A stretch of 64,000 nt of DNA from Methanomassiliicoccaceae archaeon DOK (GCA_009911715.1 CP047880.1:1550001-1614000), one strand, 5' to 3'; shown: positions 53,756 to 62,614, counted from the stretch's first letter. Numbers and translations: made by a program. Notes: a model not told the origin generated them from the letters alone.

Positions 53756-54070
53756 TTGCTCTCGGAGACGAAGGAGGGGAGGCTCAACAAGATCATGGTC
53801 GTCAAGCCGGACCGTCTGACCAGATCGGTGATCAACCTCTACAGGACCGAGGATGGACCGGCGAGGGTGAGATCCCAGGGCGGATCATGGCAGACCGAGA
53901 GGCGGCTGACCGACCACCATCGCGAGAAAAACCTGAGAATCCTCGAAGAGGAGCCAGACATCTCAAATTACAGGCCGGAGCATCAGTTCGAGGGAATCTC
54001 CAGGAACACGACGATCAAGCTAGCTAAGAGGGGGAGGGGCTGCTGTGATCAGATGATCTGGACCATCTGA
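53756..54070 (+). pseudogene. Possible serine-recombinase remnant
   Basis: A 104-residue frame. KIMVVKPDRLTRSVINLY resembles the V-x-K-x-D-R-L-x-R-S segment of serine recombinases, and ILEEEPDIS ... EGISRNTTIKLAKRG resembles their C-terminal helix-turn-helix. The catalytic N-terminus with its Ser is missing. I treat it as a collapsed relic; it could also be a chance open frame. Confidence 0.35.
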
Positions 54071-54590
54071 TTGATCGGCGGCTTGTCCTCGGTCTGGTCA
54101 GTGACGCACAGGTATCTGAAGCCGTGCTGTTCATAGTAGGGGATGAGCTCGTCCAGGCAGTCCACTCTGATCACGCGGCATCCGGCCAGCTCATCGGCCC
54201 GCTTGATGATTTCAATCGCGCCCTCCAACAGATCCGCGCCCATCCCCTTGTAGGAATAGTCGGCTCTTCCGAGCTGACCGAGGAGGTAGCTCTGGGCGAC
54301 GTTGTTGTTCGGGTCGATGTTCATCTTCTTGCTCAGCGACATGGAGATGTGCTGATCATCGGGGGCCCGGAGGCATCTGATGGAAAGGGTGAATTAACCG
54401 GCTATTACAACATCCATGACAGCCAGATAGGTCCTGGCCATGTTCTTTCTCTCGAAGACCATGGCCTTGTTGTGCAGGAAATCCTCCCTGTTGTGGTCAC
54501 GGGTGCAGATGAACTGCCTGAGACGTTTTGATACATCCTCTTCTTCGAACTCATCGAGGAGGTCCTTCAGGGATACGATGAGATATTGAC
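54049..54590 (-). pseudogene. GNAT acetyltransferase toxin relic (nonsense codon)
   Basis: In one frame the minus strand codes LLDEFEEEDVSKRLRQFICT ... NMARTYLAVMDVVIAG, then TAA, then FTLSIRCLRAPDDQHISMSLSKKM ... LLGQLGRADYSYKGMGADLL ... YYEQHGFRYL. The acetyl-CoA-binding Q/R-x-x-G-x-G/A pattern and YEQHGF are those of the TacT/AtaT-like GNAT toxins. The TAA stands where family members have Tyr (V-x-G-Y-F-T-L). The 3' part alone is a 97-residue frame. Confidence 0.7.
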
Positions 54591-54767
54591 TTACGATTTC
54601 AACCCAAGGAACAACTTGCGAATCTCTTCGGGATCCGAGATGGGATGAGCCGCGTTGGAGGCGTCGATAGGTCCGCGACGGTCGGCCTCGTCGAAAGCAT
54701 CCACTAGCCTATCGACCTCTTCCTGTGTCTTCAGCACGATGTCCTGGTAGAATGACTGTGTTGCCAT
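54591..54767 (-). CDS. Small antitoxin-like protein paired with the GNAT gene
   Basis: A 58-residue protein starting ATQSFYQDIVLKTQEEVDRL, the form often found directly upstream of GNAT-toxin genes. AGGAGG (54775-54780) seven bases before the ATG gives a strong start. Its stop overlaps the GNAT reading frame. It looks intact although the toxin partner is broken. Confidence 0.65.
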   Translation of the reverse strand: MATQSFYQDIVLKTQEEVDRLVDAFDEADRRGPIDASNAAHPISDPEEIRKLFLGLKS

Positions 54768-55032
54768 ACCCACGCCTCCTTGTCATTATGCATGTTCGAC
54801 CAATCTTGATATCTTGTTAAAAACGGTTCTATAATGTTTCGCGTGGAACCGTGTCCGGGCATCCTCTCCACATCTTCACCCAACCATCGGGAAGGAAACG
54901 CAGATCCGGCTCAGGGTCATATCTACAGAGTTGGCGAAGGACGCGGCGATCCCGGGGACCGGTCACCCTCCATTGTCGGTCTTCTGGCCGAAGGTGGAGA
55001 CCGGCATGGGGCCGAGGACAGGATGCCAGCCC

Positions 55033-56274
55033 TCAAGCCGGAGGTCTCGGAGCACCGCCGATACGTCGCGGATCCTCCGAGAGCCAATCCAGCAGGCTGA
55101 TGATGCGGATGCCGTCGATGTCCGTCATGGGGAACCTTTCGTACGTGATCACCGTCTTGGGGTAGTTGTCCCCGATGGCCTTCAGCGGACGAAGCTCCCT
55201 TTCCCTGGTGGCCGGGTCGTTGATGCTTATGGACACCTGGTAGTACGACGGGGTGCCCATGGAATTGGCCACGAAGTCCACCTCGTATTGTCCGACACTG
55301 CACACCGCCACATCCCCGAAACGATATATGAGCTCGTTGTACACCACATTCTCCATGATGCCGTCGAGGTCGTCCGGATGGAACGGGACCCTGCAGTGAC
55401 GGATGCCTAGGTCAGCGACATAGAACTTGTCCGCGGTCCTGAGGTACTCTTTCGCCTTGGAATCCAATCTCCTGGCCCTTGAGAACAGGAAAGCCTCCTC
55501 CAGAAAGCCGATGTACTGGTCGACGGTCGGAGGTTGCGTCCTCATCCCCTTGCTGGTCATGTAGTTCGCCGCTCCCCTGACGGATGTGCGGTCGCCGATG
55601 TTCTTCATGAGGTAGTTGCAGAGGTGGTCGATCATCGCGTTCCCGCGGATCTCGTGCCTTCCAGCTATATCCTTGTTGAACACCGTGTTGTATATACCGT
55701 CCAGGATGTCGTCCACCTGCGCTGGCATCCTGTCCAGGGCCAGGGACACTGCCGGGAACCCGCCGTGACGGAGGTAGTCCTCCAGCAGTCTTGTATGATC
55801 GTCCGATTGCCTGAACATGACGTATTCGGAGAATACGAGGGGCTGCACGCGGATCTCCAGACACCTGCCGGAGAGTTTTGTGGCGAGTTCGGAGGACAGC
55901 ATGTCGGAGTTGGAGCCGGTGATGTACACATCCGCTCCGCGAGTATAGAACGTCGACACGGCACGCTCCCACTCGGGGATGTTCTGCACCTCGTCGAGGA
56001 AGATGTACGATCCCTCGACATCGCCCACCTTCGATTCGACGGCGTCAATGAGGTCACGGAAAGTCTCCATCTCCATGCTCGCGTCGTCCAGATTAACAAA
56101 GAATATCCTGTCGTCCGGTATGCTCGAATCCTTGAGCTCATCGATGAACATCCCCATGAGGGTGGATTTTCCGCACCTGCGGATCCCCGTCAATACCTTG
56201 ATGAAATCGGAACCGCGGGACTCGCGGATGCGTGACAAGTAATGCTCGCGTGGGATGTATGCATCCTTAGACAT
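55033..56274 (-). CDS. AAA ATPase with DUF4143 domain
   Basis: A 413-residue protein: Walker A GIRRCGKST near residue 31, Walker B YIFLDEVQN near 92, sensor ITGSNSDML, then a winged-helix region and a C-terminal DUF4143 part with a PD-(D/E)XK-like VGQYEVDFVAN. This archaeal/bacterial ATPase family is common, mobile and of uncertain role; some members sit in toxin-antitoxin-like or defence loci. Its start codon directly abuts a perfect palindrome, suggesting autoregulation. Confidence 0.88.
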   Translation of the reverse strand: MSKDAYIPREHYLSRIRESRGSDFIKVLTGIRRCGKSTLMGMFIDELKDSSIPDDRIFFVNLDDASMEMETFRDLIDAVESKVGDVEGSYIFLDEVQNIPEWERAVSTFYTRGADVYITGSNSDMLSSELATKLSGRCLEIRVQPLVFSEYVMFRQSDDHTRLLEDYLRHGGFPAVSLALDRMPAQVDDILDGIYNTVFNKDIAGRHEIRGNAMIDHLCNYLMKNIGDRTSVRGAANYMTSKGMRTQPPTVDQYIGFLEEAFLFSRARRLDSKAKEYLRTADKFYVADLGIRHCRVPFHPDDLDGIMENVVYNELIYRFGDVAVCSVGQYEVDFVANSMGTPSYYQVSISINDPATRERELRPLKAIGDNYPKTVITYERFPMTDIDGIRIISLLDWLSEDPRRIGGAPRPPA

Positions 56275-56333
56275 GATATGTTATAACATATCAGAGTATT
56301 TCAAAATGATTATTTGATATATTATAGAATATC
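56275..56333. promoter_or_regulatory. Paired palindromic operators of the AAA ATPase gene
   Basis: GATATGTTATAACATATC (56275-56292) is a perfect 18-bp palindrome touching the start codon; GATATATTATAGAATATC (56316-56333) is a close variant 41 bases away. Consensus GATAT-n-TTATA-n-nATATC. The TATA element is likely within the second site. Confidence 0.7.
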
Positions 56334-56775
56334 GAATTCTATAAGAGGTCATCATCATCTCGTGTTCACTTCCCGTTCGGGTACTAGGGTCCAGGAGAGG
56401 AGGATGGAAACTACAGCAGCGGAATGCTGAAGGGGGCTGGCGAAGTACGATTTTATGCAGGTTATAAGACGGAACCGCACTTGCAACAGGAGCATGAAGG
56501 TCCGGAGGCCAGCGTCATTGTAGGAACGGCCACCGTAAATCCGTTGCCGGCTCCGATGGTTTTCGGGATGTGGAGAGTCAATCATGCACTGCACTCTCGG
56601 ATATGCCGACGAACCCTGGATCCTGATCCGGCATGGACGGGGACGGTGAGGGGCGTAGAGGGGTGTTCCGACCGTTGTACTGCCCACACATCGGCTGCAA
56701 CGTGGGGATCCGCTTCCACACCCGGCGTGCGGGTCTGTTGCGACGATGCCTTGTCGGTCGAAATTGGATAATTAA
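56334..56775. other. Interval without a supported gene
   Basis: About 440 bases. A short frame around 56633-56780 contains PLYCPHIGCNVGIRFHTRRAG, which hints at a zinc-ribbon fragment, but no start, partner or conservation supports a gene. Confidence 0.4.
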
Positions 56776-56798
56776 GGTCGGAAGGAACCCTCCGACCG
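56776..56798. terminator. Hairpin after the BspA-like gene
   Basis: GGTCGGAAGG / CCCTCCGACC arms around AA, just past the stop of the minus-strand gene, followed by GTTTTT on the plus strand. Confidence 0.55.
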
Positions 56799-56812
56799 TT
56801 TTTCAGGTAAGG

Positions 56813-58423
56813 TCAGATTTCGCGCCTGCTCTTGACGATCAGGAGTATGGCCGCTATCACAACGATGACGCCGATTATCGCAGCCAGCCAGAGGGTGCTG
56901 TTGCTCGACCCCTCCCCTTCAGGTTCGGCATCCGGAGTGTCGTCGTCTCCTCCCGGGACATCCGGGGTGTCGTCATCACCGCCAGGCGTCACACCGGGGT
57001 CGTCGCCTCCGGGCTGACCCGGCACATCCCTGATGTATCCGCAGCCGTTGTTGCATTCGGCATCGTATTCGTTGTCGAACACATGGCCGACGGTGGCGCC
57101 GGCGGCGGCACTGTTGCCGTTGCAGACGCCATTGAACGCTGACGGAGAGATGGAGGCTACGGTTGAAGGTATGGTGACCGAGGTCAGGGAAACGCAGTCC
57201 TCGAACGCATACATCCCGATTATCGTCATGCCGTCAGGTATGTTTACCGTCTCGAGCGACTTGCATCCGGAGAACGCATTGGCCCCGATCGTCGTCACTC
57301 CGGACGGTATCGCATATGCACCTCCCCTGCTGGCAGGGAACTGGATCAGCGTCGTCATTTCCTTGTCGAACAGCACCCCGTCCTTCGAGACGTAGTTCGC
57401 GTTGCCGGAATCCACGTCTATCCTGGTGAGGGACGTGCAGTAATCGAACGGACCGTATCCGATAACGGTCACGCTTGAAGGTATTGCGACCGTCCCGAGG
57501 GATGTGCATCCTGAGAACGCATAGTTTCCGATCTCCTTCACTCCGGACGGTATAACGATCGATTCGAGTGATTCGCATCCTGCGAACGCAGAGTCATAGA
57601 TCTTTGTCACGCTTGAAGGCATGACGATCGATTCGAGCGACGTGCATCCTACAAACACAGAAGACGAGATGTATTTCAGGCCATCCGATATCTCGACGGA
57701 CTTGAGCGACTTGCATCCTCTGAACGCCTCCTGGTACAGGTCGGTCACGCTTGAGGGTATGGCGACGGACGTCAGCGACGAGCATTCTTCGAAAGCGGAA
57801 GCCCCGATCGTGGCTACGGAGTCAGGTATGGCGACCGATTCGAGCGACGTGCATCCCCTGAAAGCGGAAGCCCCGATGGACATCACACTTTCCGACATGT
57901 CGACGGACTTGAGCGACGAGCAGTCGTAGAAAGCTGAACCGCATATGCTGATCACGCTGTCCGGTATGTCGACGGATTTGAGCGAAGTGCATCCCTCGAA
58001 TGTATTGAAGCCAATTACCGTCAAGCCGTCCGGTATGGTGATGGATTTGAGAGACGAGCATCCGTAGAACGCGTAGGAACCGAGTTCGACAACTTTGTAT
58101 GTGACGCCATTGTATTGGACCGTCCCGGGGATATTGACCGAGACTACAGAAGGGTCGACGGCGACATCTCTGACGTTGCTGGTACCGACTTGTACGGTGC
58201 TTCCATCCGCTTTGATCATGTATTCGATATCTATGCCGTCCCCATTCGCAACGGTGAAGGTGTCCCCCGCCTCCGCATAACCGTCATCGCTTCCGATGCC
58301 GATGACAAGGGCGACGCTCGCGGTCACGAGAATCAACGCCAGTGCGAAAGTCATGACGCGGTCGCTCCTCCTCGACGATGGGATGAGGTCCCGCATTGAA
58401 ACATCATTACTTTTAAGAGTCAT
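56813..58423 (-). CDS. BspA-like leucine-rich-repeat surface protein
   Basis: A 536-residue protein. Residues 20-42 form a signal/anchor segment (TFALALILVTASVALVIGIG). Residues ~100-440 are a run of about 14 BspA-type LRR_5 repeats of 23 residues, each like SLESVAIPDSVATIGASAFE. A Pro/Gly/Asp linker (PGGDDPGVTPGGDDDTPDVP) follows, then a C-terminal membrane span and basic RREI end. Such proteins are displayed on the surface of gut microbes and may bind host or microbial ligands. TATTTATAG near 58445 supports the ATG at 58423; a second ATG lies at 58396. Confidence 0.9.
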   Translation of the reverse strand: MTLKSNDVSMRDLIPSSRRSDRVMTFALALILVTASVALVIGIGSDDGYAEAGDTFTVANGDGIDIEYMIKADGSTVQVGTSNVRDVAVDPSVVSVNIPGTVQYNGVTYKVVELGSYAFYGCSSLKSITIPDGLTVIGFNTFEGCTSLKSVDIPDSVISICGSAFYDCSSLKSVDMSESVMSIGASAFRGCTSLESVAIPDSVATIGASAFEECSSLTSVAIPSSVTDLYQEAFRGCKSLKSVEISDGLKYISSSVFVGCTSLESIVMPSSVTKIYDSAFAGCESLESIVIPSGVKEIGNYAFSGCTSLGTVAIPSSVTVIGYGPFDYCTSLTRIDVDSGNANYVSKDGVLFDKEMTTLIQFPASRGGAYAIPSGVTTIGANAFSGCKSLETVNIPDGMTIIGMYAFEDCVSLTSVTIPSTVASISPSAFNGVCNGNSAAAGATVGHVFDNEYDAECNNGCGYIRDVPGQPGGDDPGVTPGGDDDTPDVPGGDDDTPDAEPEGEGSSNSTLWLAAIIGVIVVIAAILLIVKSRREI

Positions 58424-58620
58424 GACTGAACATCGGATTGCTTTCTATAAATACTTCCTTGTAAGAGCATATAGTCCGCTCGGGTCAATGGAACAGGAAG
58501 CTTCGTCTCTCCCCATGGGCATGTGTCGTGTTTGGAACGGAAATCCGTCGCAGGAGTGGAGATTGAAATCGTCGCACTGCACGGGATGTCTGTCGGAGAT
58601 GTGTTCTGAGGCGGTTCTCC

Positions 58621-59502
58621 GGCGATGTCCGCAACACATCAAACAAGCCCCTTGGATTCAGCATCAAATCCCGTTTAAGCAGCCATCTCCCTACGATTTT
58701 CAACAGCAGCGGAGCATCCAATATCATCTATGAGATTACCGGAGACGTCACCGAAGAGAAAATCTCCGAGTTGATGAGAATGGTGATTGCACACGGTTCG
58801 TCCAGTGAAGATCGCGACCGCGAATTCTTCTATCCCGACTATCCGCTCCGTATCAAGACCTTCAAAGATATGGGCCTGGGTCTGAAATACCACAGTGCGG
58901 AATCGTTGAAGACGGAAGACGACGGCGGCATACGGTTCAAAGGAACTGACCCGTTTGAGAAGAATCTCCTGATGATCGACTACTGCATGCCCCAGATACT
59001 GGCTGATATGACCGCGGAGGCCTATTTCAACGGTGTGATGAACATATCCGATCTCGTCAGAATTCTTGACGGTAAAGACAGATTCGGCGTAGATCCATCC
59101 GAATCTTACCCGTTCTACAAAAAGAAAGTTCAGGATATGTTGGTTGCGATGACCACATCCATGACCGCTGCAAAGGTATGGGACGGCACCGAAGGTACCA
59201 ACGGTGGTCTGATTATCGTGAAGGAGGACGGAGACATCGTCTGCTACCACATCTTCGATCGCAACGATTTCAGAGAGTTCCTGCTAAACAACATGAAGTT
59301 CGAATATCCTGACAATTCCAGATACTTCTCCACGGGAATCATCGAGGACCACGGGAAGTACTTCATGAGCCTGAACGTGCAGATTCGCATGGGCCAGAAA
59401 AAGAGGAAAGGCTCCTCCAGACAGTCAGGAGGATACTATGACATCGATGCAGGCAAGTATTTGGAAAATAGTCCGCTAGATAAAGGAACATTTTGGTTTT
59501 GA
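58621..59502 (+). pseudogene. HpaII-like restriction endonuclease, 3' remnant in E2
   Basis: The frame matches the E1 nuclease from NTSNKPLGFSIKS (E1: NTTDKPLGFSIKS) through EAYFNGVMNISDLVRIL, WDGTEGTNGGLIIVKEDGD and CYHIFDRNDFREFLL to GGYYDIDAG. The N-terminal third, including the GEWSE-type start, is missing and the sequence before 58621 is unrelated. The last ~20 residues also differ from E1. No methylase is present in E2, so an active nuclease would be harmful. Confidence 0.88.
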
Positions 59503-59508
59503 TACATT

Positions 59509-60066
59509 ATGACAACTCCGACAATTAAACCTCTTCATGACACACTTAAACATCAAATGCGTGTGACAAAGATTAATCGTATTTCGAAAAGAGATATGTC
59601 TAAACTAGACTACTTTCGCAATCGCTTCTTCATTTTGAGTGACAAACACAAAGAACTATTCGACAAATACCACTTTCTTTACGTGAAAAACTATCTTGAT
59701 CCTGAGATAAGAACTAGATATGGAAATGATGCAGCTAATGAGATGTATGTCTTGTATGATGACTGGTGCAACCTTCGTCAAGAAATGGAATTATTTCTAG
59801 AATCCAAAAATCTTCCATTGACCTACCCAGAGCGTACTTGGAGCCGTCCATTTGTCGGTACCGAGTCGGGAACTAGAAATTACGATGGAAGTTATACTAT
59901 AATCGGTTTTGATTTGGGTCCAGCTAGATGGTGTTCTGTCACCCTAGATGGCATGACAGGCAAAATGCATCAACGTCTTCACCTACAAAGAATAGAGTGG
60001 TTCTCGGCAGCAGGATTTATTACTGGCGTCATTGGCATTATTATCAGTTTAGTAACCCTTTTCTGA
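59509..60066 (+). CDS. Hypothetical protein with a C-terminal membrane anchor
   Basis: A 185-residue, A+T-rich gene. The soluble part has a helical N-terminus (SKLDYFRNRFFILSDKHKELFDKYHFLYVKNYLDPE) and a beta-rich centre; the last ~22 residues (AAGFITGVIGIIISLVTLF) are a membrane span. No family is recognised. It follows the nuclease remnant after six bases and is convergent with the AbrB-like gene. Confidence 0.65.
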   Translation: MTTPTIKPLHDTLKHQMRVTKINRISKRDMSKLDYFRNRFFILSDKHKELFDKYHFLYVKNYLDPEIRTRYGNDAANEMYVLYDDWCNLRQEMELFLESKNLPLTYPERTWSRPFVGTESGTRNYDGSYTIIGFDLGPARWCSVTLDGMTGKMHQRLHLQRIEWFSAAGFITGVIGIIISLVTLF

Positions 60067-60072
60067 TGTCAT

Positions 60073-60420
60073 TCAACGCTTTTCCTTCTCCAATTTCTCC
60101 GCACGAGCTTTCCTATCTTTGGCATATTCTTCCTCGGCCATGCGAAGACGCTCTTCCGGATTAAGATCCTGCTCCATCGCCTCTTCCATATGGTCCTCTT
60201 CATAGGATATCAAACGGTTGCGGATGTCCTGAGATTCGAGATCGAATCCATAGTAAGAGCGAGTTCTCTTTCTAAGGATAACCTCCCCGTTATGCACATG
60301 CCACTCAACGACATCTTCACCCTTTACTAGCTCTAGCAGCTCAGCAATCTTGATGCTGCATGTGATGCGACCGTAATTATCATACTTGGACTCCCCGACT
60401 TTCACCATTATATCCATCAT
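60073..60420 (-). CDS. AbrB/MazE-like regulator of E2
   Basis: A 115-residue homologue of the E1 protein at 42633, equal in length from the paired ATGs. It shares VKVGESKYDNYGRITCSIKI and ELVKGEDVVEWHVHNGEVILRKRTRSYYGFDLESQDIRNRL. The C-terminal Lys/Glu-rich helix is also kept. The start codon touches the TTGGCAACGTTGCCAA dyad, which suggests autoregulation. Confidence 0.75.
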   Translation of the reverse strand: MMDIMVKVGESKYDNYGRITCSIKIAELLELVKGEDVVEWHVHNGEVILRKRTRSYYGFDLESQDIRNRLISYEEDHMEEAMEQDLNPEERLRMAEEEYAKDRKARAEKLEKEKR

Positions 60421-60467
60421 TGGCAACGTTGCCAAACGATTTAATATGTAGTTGGCAATATTGGCAA
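60420..60467. promoter_or_regulatory. TTGGCAA operator cluster, E2
   Basis: TTGGCAACGTTGCCAA (60420-60435) is a perfect 16-bp dyad, followed by TTGGCAA at 60452-60458 and 60461-60467 in tandem (9-base period). The TATA-like TTTAATATG lies between. Position and spacing match the E1 cluster. Confidence 0.75.
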
Positions 60468-60469
60468 TA

Positions 60470-60721
60470 ATGAATCAAATTGCCGTAATTGCCAATGAGG
60501 GTGGCACATATCATCCCGAGTCTGGAACCGCGCATCCAGACCACACATCCGACCTCTTCACCAGAACCAACAGGGCCGCATATATCAGCGCACTGGGCAT
60601 CTTCCTGAGAAACTTCCCTCTTGAGGTGTTCGATGACAGCGAGAGATCCTGGTTCCTCGCATTCGAGTCCAGAGTCTGCAGGATGGAATCTGAGGCCTTT
60701 GACGACCTCGAATTGGAGTGA
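60470..60721 (+). CDS. Small conserved element protein (before integrase), E2
   Basis: An 83-residue homologue of the E1 protein at 43030. Conserved: MNQIAV at the start, RAAYISALGIFLRNFPLEVFDD.ER.WFL.F.SRVCRMES in the body. Function unknown. It is placed between the operator cluster and the integrase, so it is likely made with the integrase. Confidence 0.65.
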   Translation: MNQIAVIANEGGTYHPESGTAHPDHTSDLFTRTNRAAYISALGIFLRNFPLEVFDDSERSWFLAFESRVCRMESEAFDDLELE

Positions 60722-60730
60722 GTGGCAACC

Positions 60731-61684
60731 ATGGCAAAGGGCAACTACTCCGGAATCTCGTGCATCAACGAGCACATCGCCAACACCTACAGGAGATCGA
60801 AGGAGGAGACCTCCTCGAAGTACCGCGGAGTCCTCTACCAGATCAACGCCGATCTTCAGCAGAACGGATACTCCACCAACCCCCGCGAGTTCGACGAGGA
60901 GACGATAGAGTTCCTCCTGGGGCTCTGGAAGGAGCGCGACCTCGCGGTGTCCACCAAGAACTGGTACCTGCACATCCTGAGAAGGTACCTCTCATACTTC
61001 CAGAACGACGTTGTGGAGCAGATGGGCGTGGACTTCGGTCAGGATGTCCGCCCCAACGTCAATTGGCTCTCTGACGCGCAGGCCGAGCAGCTCATGGAGA
61101 TGGAGAAGACCCCTCTCGAGGAGGTCGTCATCCACTTGGAGCTCTGCCTCGGCCTCAGGATCGTGGAGGTCTGCAGGCTGCGCCTCTCGGACATCCACTT
61201 CGACGATGATCCCCGCAAGTGCTATGTCTCCGTCCGCGGGAAGGGCAAGGGCGACGGCAAGTGGAGGAGCATCCCGTTCCACCCGGACTCCAAGGAGGTC
61301 TTCGAGCGCTGGATTGCCAGGCGCAACGAGATTATCGCCAGGATGCACGAGTTCGACCCCTCATGGAAGGTCCCCGAGGAATTCCTGATCTGGTGCCACT
61401 ACGAGAACTCCCCCTCCGCCGGACGCTACACCGAGAGAGGCCACAGCCTCGACCGTGCGGTTATCCACAAGATCCGCGACCGCGCCGGGTTCGAGTTCTC
61501 CAACCACACTCTCAGGAGGACCTTCGGTCGTACCCTCTACCGCGCCGGCATCCCGATAGAGACAATCTCCAAGCTCTACGGTCACGACGATGTTAAGACG
61601 ACCATCCGCTACCTCGGAATCGACCTCGACGACATGGGCTCCGCCCTGGCGAGGATGTACGAGTACCAGTACTCCAGGAGATGA
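60731..61684 (+). CDS. int: Tyrosine recombinase (integrase) of E2
   Basis: A 317-residue integrase, very similar to that of E1 and equal in length. Catalytic segments LCLGLRIVEVCRL, HTLRRTFGRTLYRAG, LYGHDD and TTIRYLG are kept. It ends 33 bases before att copy 3. A GTG at 60722 is the alternative start. Confidence 0.93.
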   Translation: MAKGNYSGISCINEHIANTYRRSKEETSSKYRGVLYQINADLQQNGYSTNPREFDEETIEFLLGLWKERDLAVSTKNWYLHILRRYLSYFQNDVVEQMGVDFGQDVRPNVNWLSDAQAEQLMEMEKTPLEEVVIHLELCLGLRIVEVCRLRLSDIHFDDDPRKCYVSVRGKGKGDGKWRSIPFHPDSKEVFERWIARRNEIIARMHEFDPSWKVPEEFLIWCHYENSPSAGRYTERGHSLDRAVIHKIRDRAGFEFSNHTLRRTFGRTLYRAGIPIETISKLYGHDDVKTTIRYLGIDLDDMGSALARMYEYQYSRR

Positions 61685-61688
61685 TCTA

Positions 61689-61802
61689 GTGACCCTCTCA
61701 AACACGGTCCCCGAACCCAAATCAGGGAGTGGGGACCACTACCCCCTCCTTTCTTATACTTGGATTCTTCCAAAATTTAAACGTTATAGGCATTCCCATT
61801 GA
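61689..61802 (+). pseudogene. Rep N-terminal remnant of E3
   Basis: From a GTG at 61689 the frame codes VTLSNTVPEPKSGSGDHYP, matching the rep N-terminus through att, and stops at 61802. The rest of rep is absent before the hairpin block at 62155, so rep in this element was deleted or replaced. Confidence 0.55.
61718..61738 (+). repeat. Attachment site copy 3 (E2/E3 junction)
   Basis: Identical 21-bp core. Left flank CCGAACC is like that of copy 2 (GAGAACC); right flank differs, marking the start of E3. Confidence 0.93.
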
Positions 61803-61901
61803 TTGCCATCAATGGCGCCAGCGTTCCAAAATCAACATTTCTGTACATTGCATCGAAGTAACACCCTCCTTAGAATTAGGTAACATTCGTCCGATCGGGG
61901 G

Positions 61902-62150
61902 GTGCCATCTCTGAGCGACTCTGCCCCGATCCTCCGCCAAACATCGCTGAACCCGTTCTTGTTCCGCCCTGATCCGTCGCTCTATGAGCAGTCGGAGAAA
62001 GACTGCGATATCAACAAGTTCGATCCTGACGACGTGTACGCCCTCGCCCTCTCCGAATCGACGAAGTGGACCGAGAAGGTGATCTATAAGGCGGTCTCCA
62101 AGGGGCGTTTCTCCCCCGTAGAATTTCATCCTGCTCTTTCCAGACCACTC
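61902..62150 (+). other. Short open frame of doubtful status in E3
   Basis: From a GTG, about 80 residues (LNPFLFRPDPSLYEQSEKDCDINKFDPDDVYALALSE...) have protein-like composition before the frame runs into the non-coding hairpin block. It could be a remnant of a gene lost from E3. No family is recognised. Confidence 0.3.
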
Positions 62151-62154
62151 GCTG

Positions 62155-62339
62155 TCCCAAGCGGGCGGGCGGGCGCCCCCACAGCCGCACGGCAGGGGGC
62201 GCGCCCGCACGCCGAGGGAGCCGCGGAGCGGCGACCGTGCCCGAGCGAAGCGAGGGCAGAGGGGCCGTAGCATCAGCGGAGGCCCCCAGGACGGAGCGCA
62301 GCGACGTCCAGACTTGATAGAGAATACATGAGTTAAAAC
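62155..62339 (+). repeat. Multi-hairpin non-coding block, copy 3
   Basis: Homologous to copies 1 and 2. The outer arm GCGGGCGGGC pairs with GCCCGCACGC except for one mismatch; inner stems and the downstream GCCGC/GCGGC, TGCCC/GGGCA, GGCCCC and GGACG/CGTCC hairpins are preserved. It ends with GAGTTAAAAC. Confidence 0.75.
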
Positions 62340-62614
62340 CAAGTCACTAATCTTCTTCAGGCACTGTATCTGTTTGAGTCCTCTACTTTATAGAGGACAC
62401 AGAATCTAGTTTACCAAAGACACAAAGTCAAGCGTAGGCTATTATCTGAGACATTTTGTGAGAAACTTGAATAAGAGAAAGCTTGTCTTCTACGCAAACC
62501 TGATGGATGAGGATAATGTATGTCTGAACATTATCAAACTATAATCTTTTGACTAAAGCAGGTCATCCAAGCACAACATAGATACACAGGGACGTCGATG
62601 CTTGTTTCGGTCAT
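62340..62614. other. A+T-rich gene-free interval in E3
   Basis: About 275 bases without a supported gene. GTCCTCTA-CTTTA-TAGAGGAC (62378-62398) forms a strong hairpin or operator. Confidence 0.45.

Larger units (their letters stand above)
44279..61738. mobile_element. Integrated element E2 (17.5 kb, composite cargo)
   Basis: Bounded by att copies 2 and 3. It shares with E1 the rep gene, hairpin block, HpaII-like nuclease remnant, AbrB-like gene, small ORF and integrase. Between 45.8 and 58.6 kb it has extra cargo with relics: an IS remnant, a MarR/MFS pair, surface proteins, a GNAT toxin relic and an AAA ATPase. The missing Vsr, methylase and nuclease N-terminus suggest that the original R-M cargo was replaced. 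Confidence 0.85.

Noticed and set aside
53604-53819. Short plus-strand frame before the recombinase relic
   Set aside because: Ends in an Arg-rich low-complexity tail in the wrong frame relative to the relic; no start signal or motif.
54834-55410. Plus-strand frames opposite the AAA-DUF4143 gene
   Set aside because: They overlap the coding C-terminus of a recognisable protein and show no motif of their own.
57100-58100. Regular repeats in the BspA-like gene as a possible CRISPR or tandem non-coding array
   Set aside because: The 69-base period equals 23 codons and encodes LRR units; spacers are not unique and the frame is intact.
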